From: Kuafuiihalomonas sp964473255
GTDB lineage: Bacteria > Myxococcota > Kuafuiibacteriia > Kuafuiibacteriales > Kuafuiibacteriaceae
NCBI GenBank assembly: GCA_964473255.1
Contig: CAYYOT010000009.1
Coordinates: forward strand, 41,534 to 105,533
Length of the DNA stretch: 64,000 bases
Reading direction: 5' to 3'
Shown here piece by piece: positions 40,783 through 48,951 of the stretch (position 1 is its first letter; each line of letters begins with the position of its first letter). The position numbers and the translations under genes were made by a program. Under the pieces are notes generated by a model. The model was given only the letters and a program-made list of their open reading frames with translations. It was not told where the DNA came from and searched no databases.

Positions 40783-42780
40783 ATGAAGCTCTTCCTTCCG
40801 GATGGAAGTCACCGCGAACTGCCCGAAGGGGCTACCGTGCTCGACCTCGCAACCAACATCGGACCCGGCCTCGCAAGAAACGCCGTCGCCGGACGTCGGG
40901 ACGGCGACATCATCGACCTTCGCACCCGGCTGAGCGACGGCGACGAGATCGCCATCGTGACCAAGCAGGATCCGGATGCCCTCGAAGTCCTGCGTCACTC
41001 CGCAGCGCACCTGATGGCCGACGCCATCCTTCGCATCTTCCCCCGAGCTCAGCTCACCATCGGACCCGTGGTCGCCGACGGCTTCTACTACGACATCCAC
41101 CTTCCGGAGGGAGAGAAGATCACGCCCGACGACTTCCCGGCGGTGGAGAAGGAAATGAAGCGCATCGCGAAGGAGAACCTGCCTTTCGAGCGCCACGTAT
41201 CCTCGTACGACGAAGCGGATGAGCACTACGCCCGTTACAAAGCCATCGACGGAGGCGGTAACAAGTTCAAGCAGGAGCTGGTCGAAGGGATCCGTGAACG
41301 CGGTGAAGAGCTGAGTTTCTTCAAGCACGGAGACTTCATCGACTTGTGCCGCGGACCTCACGTGCAGAGCACGGGGTGGCTGAAGAACGTCAAGCTCACC
41401 AGCGTCGCTGGCGCCTACTGGCGAGGCGACGCCGCCAACGACCAGCTCGTACGGGTGTATGGCACGGCGTTCTTCACGAAAGAGGACTTGGCCGAGCACA
41501 TCCGGTTGCTCGAAGAAGCCAAGAAGCGCGACCACCGCGTCTTGGGCGAGCAGCTCGAGCTTTTCGTGTTCCGCGAGGAAGCGCCCGGTTTTCCGTTCTT
41601 CCTGCCGCGGGGGGCTCAGCTTTGGTCCAATATCCAGGACTACATGCAGGATCTGCTGCGAAGGCGCGGATACCAGCTCATCAAGACGCCCCTGATTCTG
41701 TCCGAGCAGATGTGGCACACCTCGGGCCACTACGACAATTATCTGGAGAACATGTTCTTCACGAAGATGAAGTTGCGCGACGAAAAGGACGCGGAAGTCA
41801 TCGTCGACAACGTCGAGGAAGAGCGGCCTTTGGCGGTCAAGCCCATGAACTGCCCCGGGCACTGTCTGCTCTACGGACACCGCCCCCACTCCCATAACGA
41901 GTTTCCGCTCCGCTATGCGGAGATGGGACTGGTTCATCGGCGCGAGCTATCGGGCACCCGTCACGGGCTGTTCCGGGTCCAGGCCTTCACTCAGGATGAT
42001 GCGCATCACTTTTGTACTCCGGAGCAGATCGAATCCGAGATCGAGATGCTCGTCCGCTTCTTCAAGGAGGTCTACGCGGCCTTCGACCTCACCGACGTGC
42101 GCATCGAGCTTTCGACCCGGCCGGACAAGAGTATCGGCAGCGACGAAATGTGGGAAAAAGCCGAAAACGCCCTACGCCGCGCGCTCGACGCCATGAACAT
42201 CGAGTACGCCGTCAACGAGGGGGATGGGGCGTTCTACGGACCGAAGATCGACTTCCACATCCGAGACGTCCTGCGGCGGTCTTGGCAGTGCGGGACCATC
42301 CAGCTCGATTTTTCCATGCCGGAGCGCTTTGGACTGACCTACATCGGAGCGGACGGGCAGCGCCATACGCCGGTCATGATCCATCGAGCAGCCTACGGCA
42401 GCCTGGAGCGGTTTCTCGGCATCATCATCGAGAACTATGCGGGGCGGTTCCCCCTGTGGCTGTCGCCCGTCCAGCTCCTCGTGATTCCGGTCAGCGACCG
42501 GTTCGCCGCCTACGCGGCCGAGGTCCACGGACAGCTCGAGGCCGCCGGTTTTCGGGCGGACGTCAATCTCAAGGACGACCGTGTGGGCTACAAGATTCGA
42601 CAGGCCAGCCTCCAGAAGATCCCGTTCGTGATCGTGGTCGGAGAGAGGGAATCCGAGGCTCGGACCATCAACGTTCGCTCTCGGGACGAGGGTGAGCTGG
42701 GCGAAATGGCGGTCGATGCCTTCATCGACCGACTGCGGGCGGAGGACCGTCCACCCGAGCCGGCGAGCGAAGCGGCCTGA
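40783..42780 (+). CDS. thrS: Threonyl-tRNA synthetase
   Basis: 665 residues from ATG at 40783 with an AAGGAG ribosome-binding site. Domain order is canonical: TGS (1-60, LPDGSHRELPEGATVLDLA), the editing domain with HSAAHLMADA and the Cys/His-containing DLCRGPHV, class II catalytic core (motif 2 RYAEMGLVHRRELSGTRHGL, motif 3 region AAYGSLERFLGIIIENYAG), zinc-binding Cys in MNCPGHCLLYGH, and anticodon-binding domain (LPVQ-like LWLSPVQLLVIPV). Reaction: charging of tRNA-Thr with editing of mischarged serine. The usual downstream infC-rpmI-rplT are absent; a polysaccharide cluster follows instead. Confidence 0.98.
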   Translation: MKLFLPDGSHRELPEGATVLDLATNIGPGLARNAVAGRRDGDIIDLRTRLSDGDEIAIVTKQDPDALEVLRHSAAHLMADAILRIFPRAQLTIGPVVADGFYYDIHLPEGEKITPDDFPAVEKEMKRIAKENLPFERHVSSYDEADEHYARYKAIDGGGNKFKQELVEGIRERGEELSFFKHGDFIDLCRGPHVQSTGWLKNVKLTSVAGAYWRGDAANDQLVRVYGTAFFTKEDLAEHIRLLEEAKKRDHRVLGEQLELFVFREEAPGFPFFLPRGAQLWSNIQDYMQDLLRRRGYQLIKTPLILSEQMWHTSGHYDNYLENMFFTKMKLRDEKDAEVIVDNVEEERPLAVKPMNCPGHCLLYGHRPHSHNEFPLRYAEMGLVHRRELSGTRHGLFRVQAFTQDDAHHFCTPEQIESEIEMLVRFFKEVYAAFDLTDVRIELSTRPDKSIGSDEMWEKAENALRRALDAMNIEYAVNEGDGAFYGPKIDFHIRDVLRRSWQCGTIQLDFSMPERFGLTYIGADGQRHTPVMIHRAAYGSLERFLGIIIENYAGRFPLWLSPVQLLVIPVSDRFAAYAAEVHGQLEAAGFRADVNLKDDRVGYKIRQASLQKIPFVIVVGERESEARTINVRSRDEGELGEMAVDAFIDRLRAEDRPPEPASEAA

Positions 42781-42804
42781 GCTGCGCCATCGGCTGTAGG
42801 TCGG

Positions 42805-42823
42805 GCACGCCCACGTGGCGTGC
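42805..42823 (+). terminator. Hairpin downstream of thrS
   Basis: A perfect 7-bp stem (GCACGCC 42805-42811, GGCGTGC 42817-42823) with a 5-base loop, 25 bases after the thrS stop and before the polysaccharide operon. No T tract follows, so intrinsic termination would be weak. The rest of the 115-base gap holds no feature I recognise and must carry the promoter of the next operon. Confidence 0.4.
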
Positions 42824-42895
42824 ATGTGGCCGTACCACGTCCAGTCTAGCCCGCGTGGCCATTGCAAACGGGGCGTGATAAGCGCGGGGCCAGCA

Positions 42896-43456
42896 ATGTT
42901 CGTGCACCCCTCCGCGGAAGTCGAAGATGGAGCCAGCGTCGGCGAAGGCACGCGGATTTGGCACCTGTGTCAGGTCCGACGCGGCGCGCGGATCGGCCGC
43001 AACTGCGTACTTGCGCGCGGCGTCTTCATCGACGTCGACGTGTCGGTTGGCGATGCGGTCAAGGTCCAGAACTACGTTTCGGTCTACCAGGGGGTCACCC
43101 TCGAAGACGGCGTCTTCGTCGGTCCTCACGTGTGCTTCACGAACGATCTTTGGCCCCGCGCGATCAACCGAGACGGCAGCCCGAAGGCCGCCGACGACTG
43201 GGAGTTGAGCGAGACCGTGGTTCGACGGGGGGCGGCGCTCGGTGCCAATTCGACGATCGTTGCCGGAACGACGGTCGGCGAGTGGTCGATGGTCGGCGCG
43301 GGCAGCGTCGTCGTCAAAGATGTCGAGGCGCACGCCCTCGTGGTCGGCGTGCCGGCGAAGACGGTCGGCTGGGTCTGCGCCTGCGGACGGCGCAAAGCCA
43401 CCCAAGAGCAAGCTCGCGAGTGCATCGGATGCACAACCGAGGAATCGAGGTCGTAA
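42896..43456 (+). CDS. wbpD: UDP-2-acetamido-3-amino-2,3-dideoxy-glucuronate N-acetyltransferase (WbpD/WlbB type)
   Basis: 186 residues from ATG at 42896. Left-handed beta helix hexapeptides run through the whole chain (VEDGASVGEGTRIWHLCQV, GARIGRNC, VSVGDAVKVQNYVSVYQGVTLEDGVFVGP). The catalytic region FTNDLWPRAIN and C-terminal CACGRRK with an added Cys pair match WlbB/WbpD. Reaction: acetyl-CoA-dependent acetylation of the 3-amino group of the UDP-GlcNAc(3NH2)A intermediate. It is first in a four-gene run that supplies UDP-ManNAc3NAcA; the aminotransferase gene starts 2 bases after its stop. Confidence 0.9.
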   Translation: MFVHPSAEVEDGASVGEGTRIWHLCQVRRGARIGRNCVLARGVFIDVDVSVGDAVKVQNYVSVYQGVTLEDGVFVGPHVCFTNDLWPRAINRDGSPKAADDWELSETVVRRGAALGANSTIVAGTTVGEWSMVGAGSVVVKDVEAHALVVGVPAKTVGWVCACGRRKATQEQARECIGCTTEESRS

Positions 43457-43458
43457 AG

Positions 43459-44541
43459 ATGCAGATCGGAATCGCCAAGCCCTATATCGGGCCGGAAGAG
43501 AAGCAGGCCGTCATGGAGGTGCTCGAGAGCGGGCAGCTCGTGCAAGGCGCGTGGGTAGCTCAGTTCGAGGAACGGTTCGCGGCGATGCACGGAGCGCGCC
43601 ACGCCGTCGCGGCCTCGAACGGGACGACCGCGTTGATGGCGTCGCTCATGGCGCACGAGGTCGGGCCCGGAGACGAGGTCATCATCCCGTCGTTCTCTTT
43701 CTTCGCGACCGCTTCGTGTGTTCTCAGCGTCGGGGCCACGCCGGTGTTCGCCGATATCGATCCGGCGACGTTCACGCTGTCCGTCGAGGCCGCCGAGGCC
43801 GCGATCACCGAACGGACGAAGGCGGTGATGCCGGTCCACCTCTACGGACATCCGGCGGACATGCCGGCGTTCGATGCCTTGTGCCAGCGACGAGGCCTGC
43901 TTCTCTTGGAGGACGCGGCGCAGGCGCATCTGGCACGGGTCGGTGAGCGCTTCGTCGGCACGTGGGGCACCGCCTCCTTCAGCTTCTATCCGTCCAAGAA
44001 CATGACCACGTCCGAAGGCGGGATGGTCCTGACCAATGACGACGAGATCGCGCGCCGCCTGCGCATGATTCGCAACCAGGGAATGAATACGCAGTATCGG
44101 CACGAGGTGATCGGCTACAACTTGCGGATGACCAACATCGCCGCCGCCATCGGACTCAAACAGCTCGACCGGCTTGCCGACTGGACGGAGACCCGCATCG
44201 ACAACGCTCGCCGGTACAACACGGAGCTGACCAGCGTGGCGACGCCGATCACTCGGGACGGCTTCACGCACGTCTTCCACCAGTACACGGTCCGGACGCC
44301 TCCCGGCGCGGACCGCGACACGGTCCTGGGGCGCCTGCAGGAGCGGGGCGTGGGAGCACGGGTGTACTACCCGACCCCGATTCACGAGCAGCCGATCTTC
44401 CAGGAGCGCGCCCAGTACGCCGGGCTCGAGCTGCCGGAGACGGCTCGTGCGACCAGGGAGGTCTTCAGCCTCCCCGCCCACCCCCTACTGAGTCCCTCGG
44501 AGGTGGAGTATGTAATCAGTGAGGTGAACAACGCATGTTGA
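43459..44541 (+). CDS. wbpE: DegT/DnrJ/EryC1/StrS aminotransferase (WbpE/WlbC type)
   Basis: 360 residues from ATG at 43459, CGAGG upstream. PLP motifs: AASNGTTALMASLMAHEVGPGDEV, EDAAQAH, and the Schiff-base Lys in FSFYPSKNMTTSEGGM, followed by RNQGMNTQYRHEVIGYNLRM. The family makes 3-amino sugars on nucleotide carriers; the gene neighbours identify the substrate as UDP-3-keto-GlcNAcA with glutamate as donor. Cytosolic. Its 3' end overlaps the dehydrogenase gene by 7 bases, so the two are translationally coupled. Confidence 0.92.
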   Translation: MQIGIAKPYIGPEEKQAVMEVLESGQLVQGAWVAQFEERFAAMHGARHAVAASNGTTALMASLMAHEVGPGDEVIIPSFSFFATASCVLSVGATPVFADIDPATFTLSVEAAEAAITERTKAVMPVHLYGHPADMPAFDALCQRRGLLLLEDAAQAHLARVGERFVGTWGTASFSFYPSKNMTTSEGGMVLTNDDEIARRLRMIRNQGMNTQYRHEVIGYNLRMTNIAAAIGLKQLDRLADWTETRIDNARRYNTELTSVATPITRDGFTHVFHQYTVRTPPGADRDTVLGRLQERGVGARVYYPTPIHEQPIFQERAQYAGLELPETARATREVFSLPAHPLLSPSEVEYVISEVNNAC

Positions 44542-45524
44542 AAGCAGCCGTAGTCGGACTCGGAAGCATGGGCCGCAACCACGCTCGAGTGTATCGGGAA
44601 CTCGATGGCATCGACCTGGTGGGGGTCGCCGATCAAAATGAGAGCGTTGCGGAGAAGATCGGCCGCACATACTCGGCGCGAGCGTTCACCGACTACCGCA
44701 AGCTGATCGACGAAGCGAAGCCGGACGTGGTCTCGCTGGCGCTGCCAACGATGCACCACTTCGAGTGCGCCATGGCCTTCATCGACGCCGGAACCCACGT
44801 CCTGCTCGAAAAGCCCATTACGAAGACCGTCGAAGAGGCGAAGAAGCTGGTTGCCGCGGCCAAGGAGAAGAACATGACCTTGGCGGTGGGGCACATCGAA
44901 CGCTTCAATCCTGCGGTGTCCGAGCTTCGGCGACGACTGAATGAGGGGATGGCGGGACGCATCTACCAGGCCCAGGCCCGTCGTCTCAGCCCTTACCCCG
45001 GTCGAATTCGGGACTCGGGTGTCGTCATCGACCTGGCGTCCCACGACATCGACCTGCTTCGATATCTGATCCACGACGAGATCGTGCGGATCCACGGAGA
45101 GACCCTGCAGTCGATCAACTCCGACCGAGAGGACCTGCTCAACGGCATGATCCGCTTTCGAAATGGGGCTGTCGGGGTCCTCGACGTCAACTGGATCACG
45201 CCCACGAAGGTGCGGGTTCTGACCGTCACCGGGGCCCGGGGAATGTTCCGGTGCGACCTCCTTTCGCAGGAGCTGTTCTTCTACGAGAACGAGACCGCCC
45301 CCAGCCAGTGGGACCAGCTCAGCATTCTGCGCGGAGTCTCCGAAGGGAACATCTTGGGCATCCGGATTCAGCGGTACGAACCGCTCATGGCCGAGCTGGC
45401 GGACTTCACCAGCGCGGTCGCCGAGGGTCGCGAGCCGGTGGTGACGGGCGAGGACGGCATGGAGACCCTGCGGGTCGCCCTGGAATTCGTCGACGCCGGC
45501 GAAGTGGCCAAGACGGAGGCCTAG
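44535..45524 (+). CDS. wbpB: Gfo/Idh/MocA-family nucleotide-sugar dehydrogenase (WbpB/WlbA type)
   Basis: 329 residues. N-terminal Rossmann fold AAVVGLGSMGRNHARVY, catalytic EKPITKTVEEAKKL (the conserved Lys of EKP), VGHIERFNPAVSELRR and DLASHDIDLLRYL. Reaction: NAD-dependent oxidation at C3 of UDP-GlcNAcA to the 3-keto intermediate, with cofactor recycling by 2-oxoglutarate in the characterised homologues. It overlaps the aminotransferase stop. It needs UDP-GlcNAcA, normally made by a UDP-GlcNAc 6-dehydrogenase (WbpA) that is not in this window. Confidence 0.9.
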   Translation: MLKAAVVGLGSMGRNHARVYRELDGIDLVGVADQNESVAEKIGRTYSARAFTDYRKLIDEAKPDVVSLALPTMHHFECAMAFIDAGTHVLLEKPITKTVEEAKKLVAAAKEKNMTLAVGHIERFNPAVSELRRRLNEGMAGRIYQAQARRLSPYPGRIRDSGVVIDLASHDIDLLRYLIHDEIVRIHGETLQSINSDREDLLNGMIRFRNGAVGVLDVNWITPTKVRVLTVTGARGMFRCDLLSQELFFYENETAPSQWDQLSILRGVSEGNILGIRIQRYEPLMAELADFTSAVAEGREPVVTGEDGMETLRVALEFVDAGEVAKTEA

Positions 45525-45535
45525 GAGCAGGACAC

Positions 45536-46609
45536 GTGAAGGTCATGACCATCGTCGGGGCTCGTCCCGAGTTCATCCAGGTATCGCCGGTGACCCGGGC
45601 CATCCGGCGGCGCCATACGGAAGTGCTGGTTCACACCGGGCAGCACTACGACGACAACATGTCCTCGGTCTTCTTCGAGGAACTCGACATCGTCCCGCCC
45701 GAGCTTCACCTGGGAGTCGGAGGGGGCAGCCACGGAAGCCAGACCGGGCAGATGCTGATGAAGCTCGAGACGGCGATGCTCGAGGAGCGGCCGGACTGGG
45801 TGCTGGTCTTCGGTGATACGAACTCGACGGTTGCGGGAGCCTTGGCCGCGTCCAAGCTCGGCATCCCGCTGGCGCACATCGAGGCCGGGCTTCGTAGCTA
45901 CGACCGCCGCATGCCCGAAGAGATCAACCGAGTCGTCACCGACCACCTATCTCAGTGCTTGCTGGCTCCCACACCGGTGGCCGTCTCGAACCTCGAGCGC
46001 GAGGGGATCGTACGAGGCGTGCATCGGGTCGGGGACGTCCGCGTGGATGTCTTGGACGACTTCGTTCCCAAGGCCCGAGGTAAGCTTGTGCAGCTGTTGG
46101 CCGACACGAGCCTCAGGGACGGCGAGGCCTTCGCCCTCGCCACCATCCATCGCGCCTCCAACACCGATGACCGGGCGCGTCTCCGTCGGGTTTTGGCGGC
46201 GCTGGGCCAGGCCTCGATGCCGGTGGTGATACCGGTACACCCCCGATTGCAGAAGATGATGGCCGAGTTCGGCCTTTCCTTTTCCGACAACGTCCGTCCG
46301 CTCCAGCCCCTCGGCTTCTTGGAGCTCGTCGCCCTATTGAACGCCTGTACTCTCGTCTTGACCGATAGCGGCGGGCTGCAAAAGGAAGCGTACATGCTGC
46401 GTCGCCCGTGCATCACCTTGCGCGATACGACCGAGTGGGTGGAGACCGTCGACAGCGGCTGGAATCGGCTGGCCGAGCCCGATCCGGAAAGCTTCGCGGC
46501 AGCCCTCGCCGCCGCCCGTTCGGCGCCGCCGGCCGACCATCCCGACTTCTACGGTGCTCTCGGAGTGTCCGACCGCATCGTCGACCAGCTGGAGGCGGGC
46601 TCGGCTTGA
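45536..46609 (+). CDS. wbpI: UDP-N-acetylglucosamine-type 2-epimerase (WbpI/WecB family)
   Basis: 357 residues from GTG at 45536, with AGGAGCAGG upstream; an ATG nine bases on is an alternative. Family motifs: MTIVGARPEFIQVSPV, VHTGQHYDDNMS, VFGDTNSTVAGALAA, HIEAGLRSYDRRMPEEINRVVTDHL, and the late TDSGGLQKEAYML, all matching the WecB/MnaA fold. Next to WbpD/E/B homologues, the likely substrate is UDP-2,3-diacetamido-GlcA, converted to the mannuronic epimer. UDP-GlcNAc itself (WecB) is the alternative substrate. Confidence 0.9.
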   Translation: MKVMTIVGARPEFIQVSPVTRAIRRRHTEVLVHTGQHYDDNMSSVFFEELDIVPPELHLGVGGGSHGSQTGQMLMKLETAMLEERPDWVLVFGDTNSTVAGALAASKLGIPLAHIEAGLRSYDRRMPEEINRVVTDHLSQCLLAPTPVAVSNLEREGIVRGVHRVGDVRVDVLDDFVPKARGKLVQLLADTSLRDGEAFALATIHRASNTDDRARLRRVLAALGQASMPVVIPVHPRLQKMMAEFGLSFSDNVRPLQPLGFLELVALLNACTLVLTDSGGLQKEAYMLRRPCITLRDTTEWVETVDSGWNRLAEPDPESFAAALAAARSAPPADHPDFYGALGVSDRIVDQLEAGSA

Positions 46610-46624
46610 GCCGCGGCTTCCCCG

Positions 46625-47980
46625 ATGAACCATCGTCCTTCGAGAACCTGGGCCGTCATCGGCGGCGGCATGATGGGCATGACCATCGCCTGGCGGCTGG
46701 CCCGCGCCGGCCACCGCATCACGCTGTATGAAGCGTCCGATGTCCTGGGGGGCCTGGCCAGCCCGTGGAGCCTTGGCGACATCACGTGGGACCGGCACTA
46801 CCACGTGACCCTCCTTTCCGACGCACACACGCGCCGGGTGCTCTCCGATCTCGACCTCGAGTCCGGCATGCAGTGGGTCGAGACGAAGACTGGCTTCATG
46901 GCCGGCGGCAAGCTGGTCTCGATGTCCAACGCCCTGGAGTATCTGGCGCTCCCCGGCATGTCGTTGCTCGACAAGAGTCGAGTCGCGGCCACCATCGTCT
47001 ACGGTTCGCGGGTCACGGACTGGCGAAAGCTGGAGCAGACGCCGGTGGAAGACTGGCTCGTGTCCCTGAGCGGGCGTTCGGCGTTCGAGCGGCTGTGGCG
47101 CCCGCTTCTGGAGGCCAAGCTCGGGGATGGTTGGCGCGAGTCTTCGGCGGCCTTCATCTGGGCCACCATCCAGCGGCTCTACGCAGCGAGAAAGACCGGA
47201 CTGAAGAAGGAGATGTTCGGCTACGTCCCCGGCGGGTACGCCCGCATCGTGGAGACCTTCGGCACGGCACTCCGGCGGGATGGCGTGGAAGTCCGGATGG
47301 CCGAGCCCGTGCGCCGAGTCGGCCGGCGGCCCGGCGCGAATGGGACCGATGGGCCGCTGGTGGTCGAAGGCTCGTCCGAGACCCGGACCTTCGACCGGGT
47401 TCTCTTCACGACCACCCCTCGAACGGTCGCGCGACTCTGCCCCGAGCTCCGACCCGAGGAGGTCGAGGCGTTCCAGAGCGTCCCCTACCAGGGCGTCGTC
47501 TGTGCGTCCCTCCTCTTGGAGCGTCCCTTGGCCGGGTACTACCTCACCTACCTGACGGACGATTGGGTGCCCTTCACGGCGATCGTCGAGATGTCCGCCT
47601 TCGTGGATCGGGGGGAGTTCGGCGGCAAGACGCTCGTCTATCTACCCCGTTACGCAAGGGGCGACGATCCCATCTTTACCGAATCCGACGACTCGATCCG
47701 GGAGCGATTCCTCGGCGCCATGCAGCGAATCTGGAGTGACTTCGGCGACAACCAGCTTCACGCGTTCCGGATTTCGCGAGTCCGTGAGGTGTTTCCGCTC
47801 CCTCGGCTGTCGTACTCGAGGAAGCTCCCTCCGACGATCACGTCGATCCCCGGCGTTTTGGCCGTCAGCTCGGCAAACATTCTCAACGGAACGCTCAACG
47901 TGAATGATACGCTGAACGTGGCGGAGCGAGCCGCGCGGTCCGTCCTCTTCAACGACGGCCTGCGGCTCTACCTGGAGTGA
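46625..47980 (+). CDS. FAD-dependent oxidoreductase of the protoporphyrinogen-oxidase-like / polysaccharide-cluster type
   Basis: 451 residues from ATG at 46625. The dinucleotide-binding motif WAVIGGGMMGMTIAWRLARAG is at the N-terminus, followed by LYEASDVLGGLA (the second ribose-binding segment) and DRHYHVTLLSD. The C-terminal FAD site is SANILNGTLNVNDTLNVAE. The family includes amine oxidases, HpnE-like and UDP-galactopyranose-mutase-like enzymes; the substrate cannot be read from sequence. Placement between the sugar-nucleotide genes and the deacetylases suggests a role in modifying or assembling a surface glycan. Confidence 0.82.
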   Translation: MNHRPSRTWAVIGGGMMGMTIAWRLARAGHRITLYEASDVLGGLASPWSLGDITWDRHYHVTLLSDAHTRRVLSDLDLESGMQWVETKTGFMAGGKLVSMSNALEYLALPGMSLLDKSRVAATIVYGSRVTDWRKLEQTPVEDWLVSLSGRSAFERLWRPLLEAKLGDGWRESSAAFIWATIQRLYAARKTGLKKEMFGYVPGGYARIVETFGTALRRDGVEVRMAEPVRRVGRRPGANGTDGPLVVEGSSETRTFDRVLFTTTPRTVARLCPELRPEEVEAFQSVPYQGVVCASLLLERPLAGYYLTYLTDDWVPFTAIVEMSAFVDRGEFGGKTLVYLPRYARGDDPIFTESDDSIRERFLGAMQRIWSDFGDNQLHAFRISRVREVFPLPRLSYSRKLPPTITSIPGVLAVSSANILNGTLNVNDTLNVAERAARSVLFNDGLRLYLE

Positions 47981-47981
47981 G

Positions 47982-48950
47982 ATGATGAAGCCTAGCGCAA
48001 GCGTATCGTTGGACCTCGACAACAAGTGGTCATACATGAAGACCCACGGAGACCGTGGGTGGGACACGTACCCCTCGTATCTCGACGTCCTCATCCCGCG
48101 GCTGATGGACTTCCTTCACACCCGCGACCTTCGGCTGACCTTCTTCATCGTGGGCAAAGACGCGTCGCTCGAGAAGAACCACGAAGCGCTCGCCATGCTC
48201 ACGGCGTCCGGGCACGAGGTCGGCAATCACAGCTACCGACACGAGCCTTGGCTGCACCGGTATTCGGAAGCGGAGGTGCGCGACGAGATCCAGCAGGCCC
48301 AGGATGTGATCGAACGGGTGACCGGCACCCGGCCGACCGGATTTCGGGGACCCGGATTCAGCCTGACTTCCGTAGTGCTGGAGACGCTCAAAGACCTGGG
48401 CTACGCCTTCGACTGTTCGACCTTTCCGACGTTCATCGGTCCCGTCGCCCGAGCGTACTATTTCATGACAGCGAAGATGACGAAAGAGGACCGCGAAAAG
48501 CGCGATGAACTGTTCGGCTCGGTCACCGATGGTCTGCGGCCGCTGACCCCCTACCAGTGGGACCTCCCCCAGGGACCTTTGCTCGAGATCCCGGTGACGA
48601 CCATGCCGCTGATTCGAGCGCCCTTTCATCTGAGCTATGTCCTTTACTTGAGTACGTTTTCCCCCTCGGTGGCGACGGCGTATTTCCAGACCGCGGTCAC
48701 GGCTTGCCGGACCGCCGGAGTGGAGCCATCACTGCTCCTCCACCCCCTCGACTTCCTCGGTCCCGAAGAGGTCCAGGGTCTCGATTTCTTCCCCGCCATG
48801 AACATCCCCGGTGACCTCAAACGAGAGCGGGTGGCGGGATACCTCGACCAGCTCCGCAGTCAATTCGACGTGGTGCCGATCGGGGAGCATGCCCGTCGTC
48901 TCGAGGCTCGAGGCACGCTACCCGTGCGGTCTCCCAACTTCGATTCCTGA
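47982..48950 (+). CDS. Polysaccharide deacetylase (NodB homology, CE4)
   Basis: 322 residues from ATG-ATG at 47982, one base after the previous stop. Metal-binding motifs are intact: SLDLDNKW with the Asp pair, GHEVGNHSYRHEPW (HxxxH), then GFRGPGFSLTS. A long insert (SLEKNHEALAMLTASGHEV onwards) and DLPQGPLLEIPV follow. There is no signal peptide, so unlike many CE4 enzymes it may act on a lipid- or nucleotide-linked cytosolic sugar. Inferred: N-deacetylation of an amino sugar in the polysaccharide made by this cluster. Confidence 0.85.
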   Translation: MMKPSASVSLDLDNKWSYMKTHGDRGWDTYPSYLDVLIPRLMDFLHTRDLRLTFFIVGKDASLEKNHEALAMLTASGHEVGNHSYRHEPWLHRYSEAEVRDEIQQAQDVIERVTGTRPTGFRGPGFSLTSVVLETLKDLGYAFDCSTFPTFIGPVARAYYFMTAKMTKEDREKRDELFGSVTDGLRPLTPYQWDLPQGPLLEIPVTTMPLIRAPFHLSYVLYLSTFSPSVATAYFQTAVTACRTAGVEPSLLLHPLDFLGPEEVQGLDFFPAMNIPGDLKRERVAGYLDQLRSQFDVVPIGEHARRLEARGTLPVRSPNFDS

Positions 48951-48951
48951 G

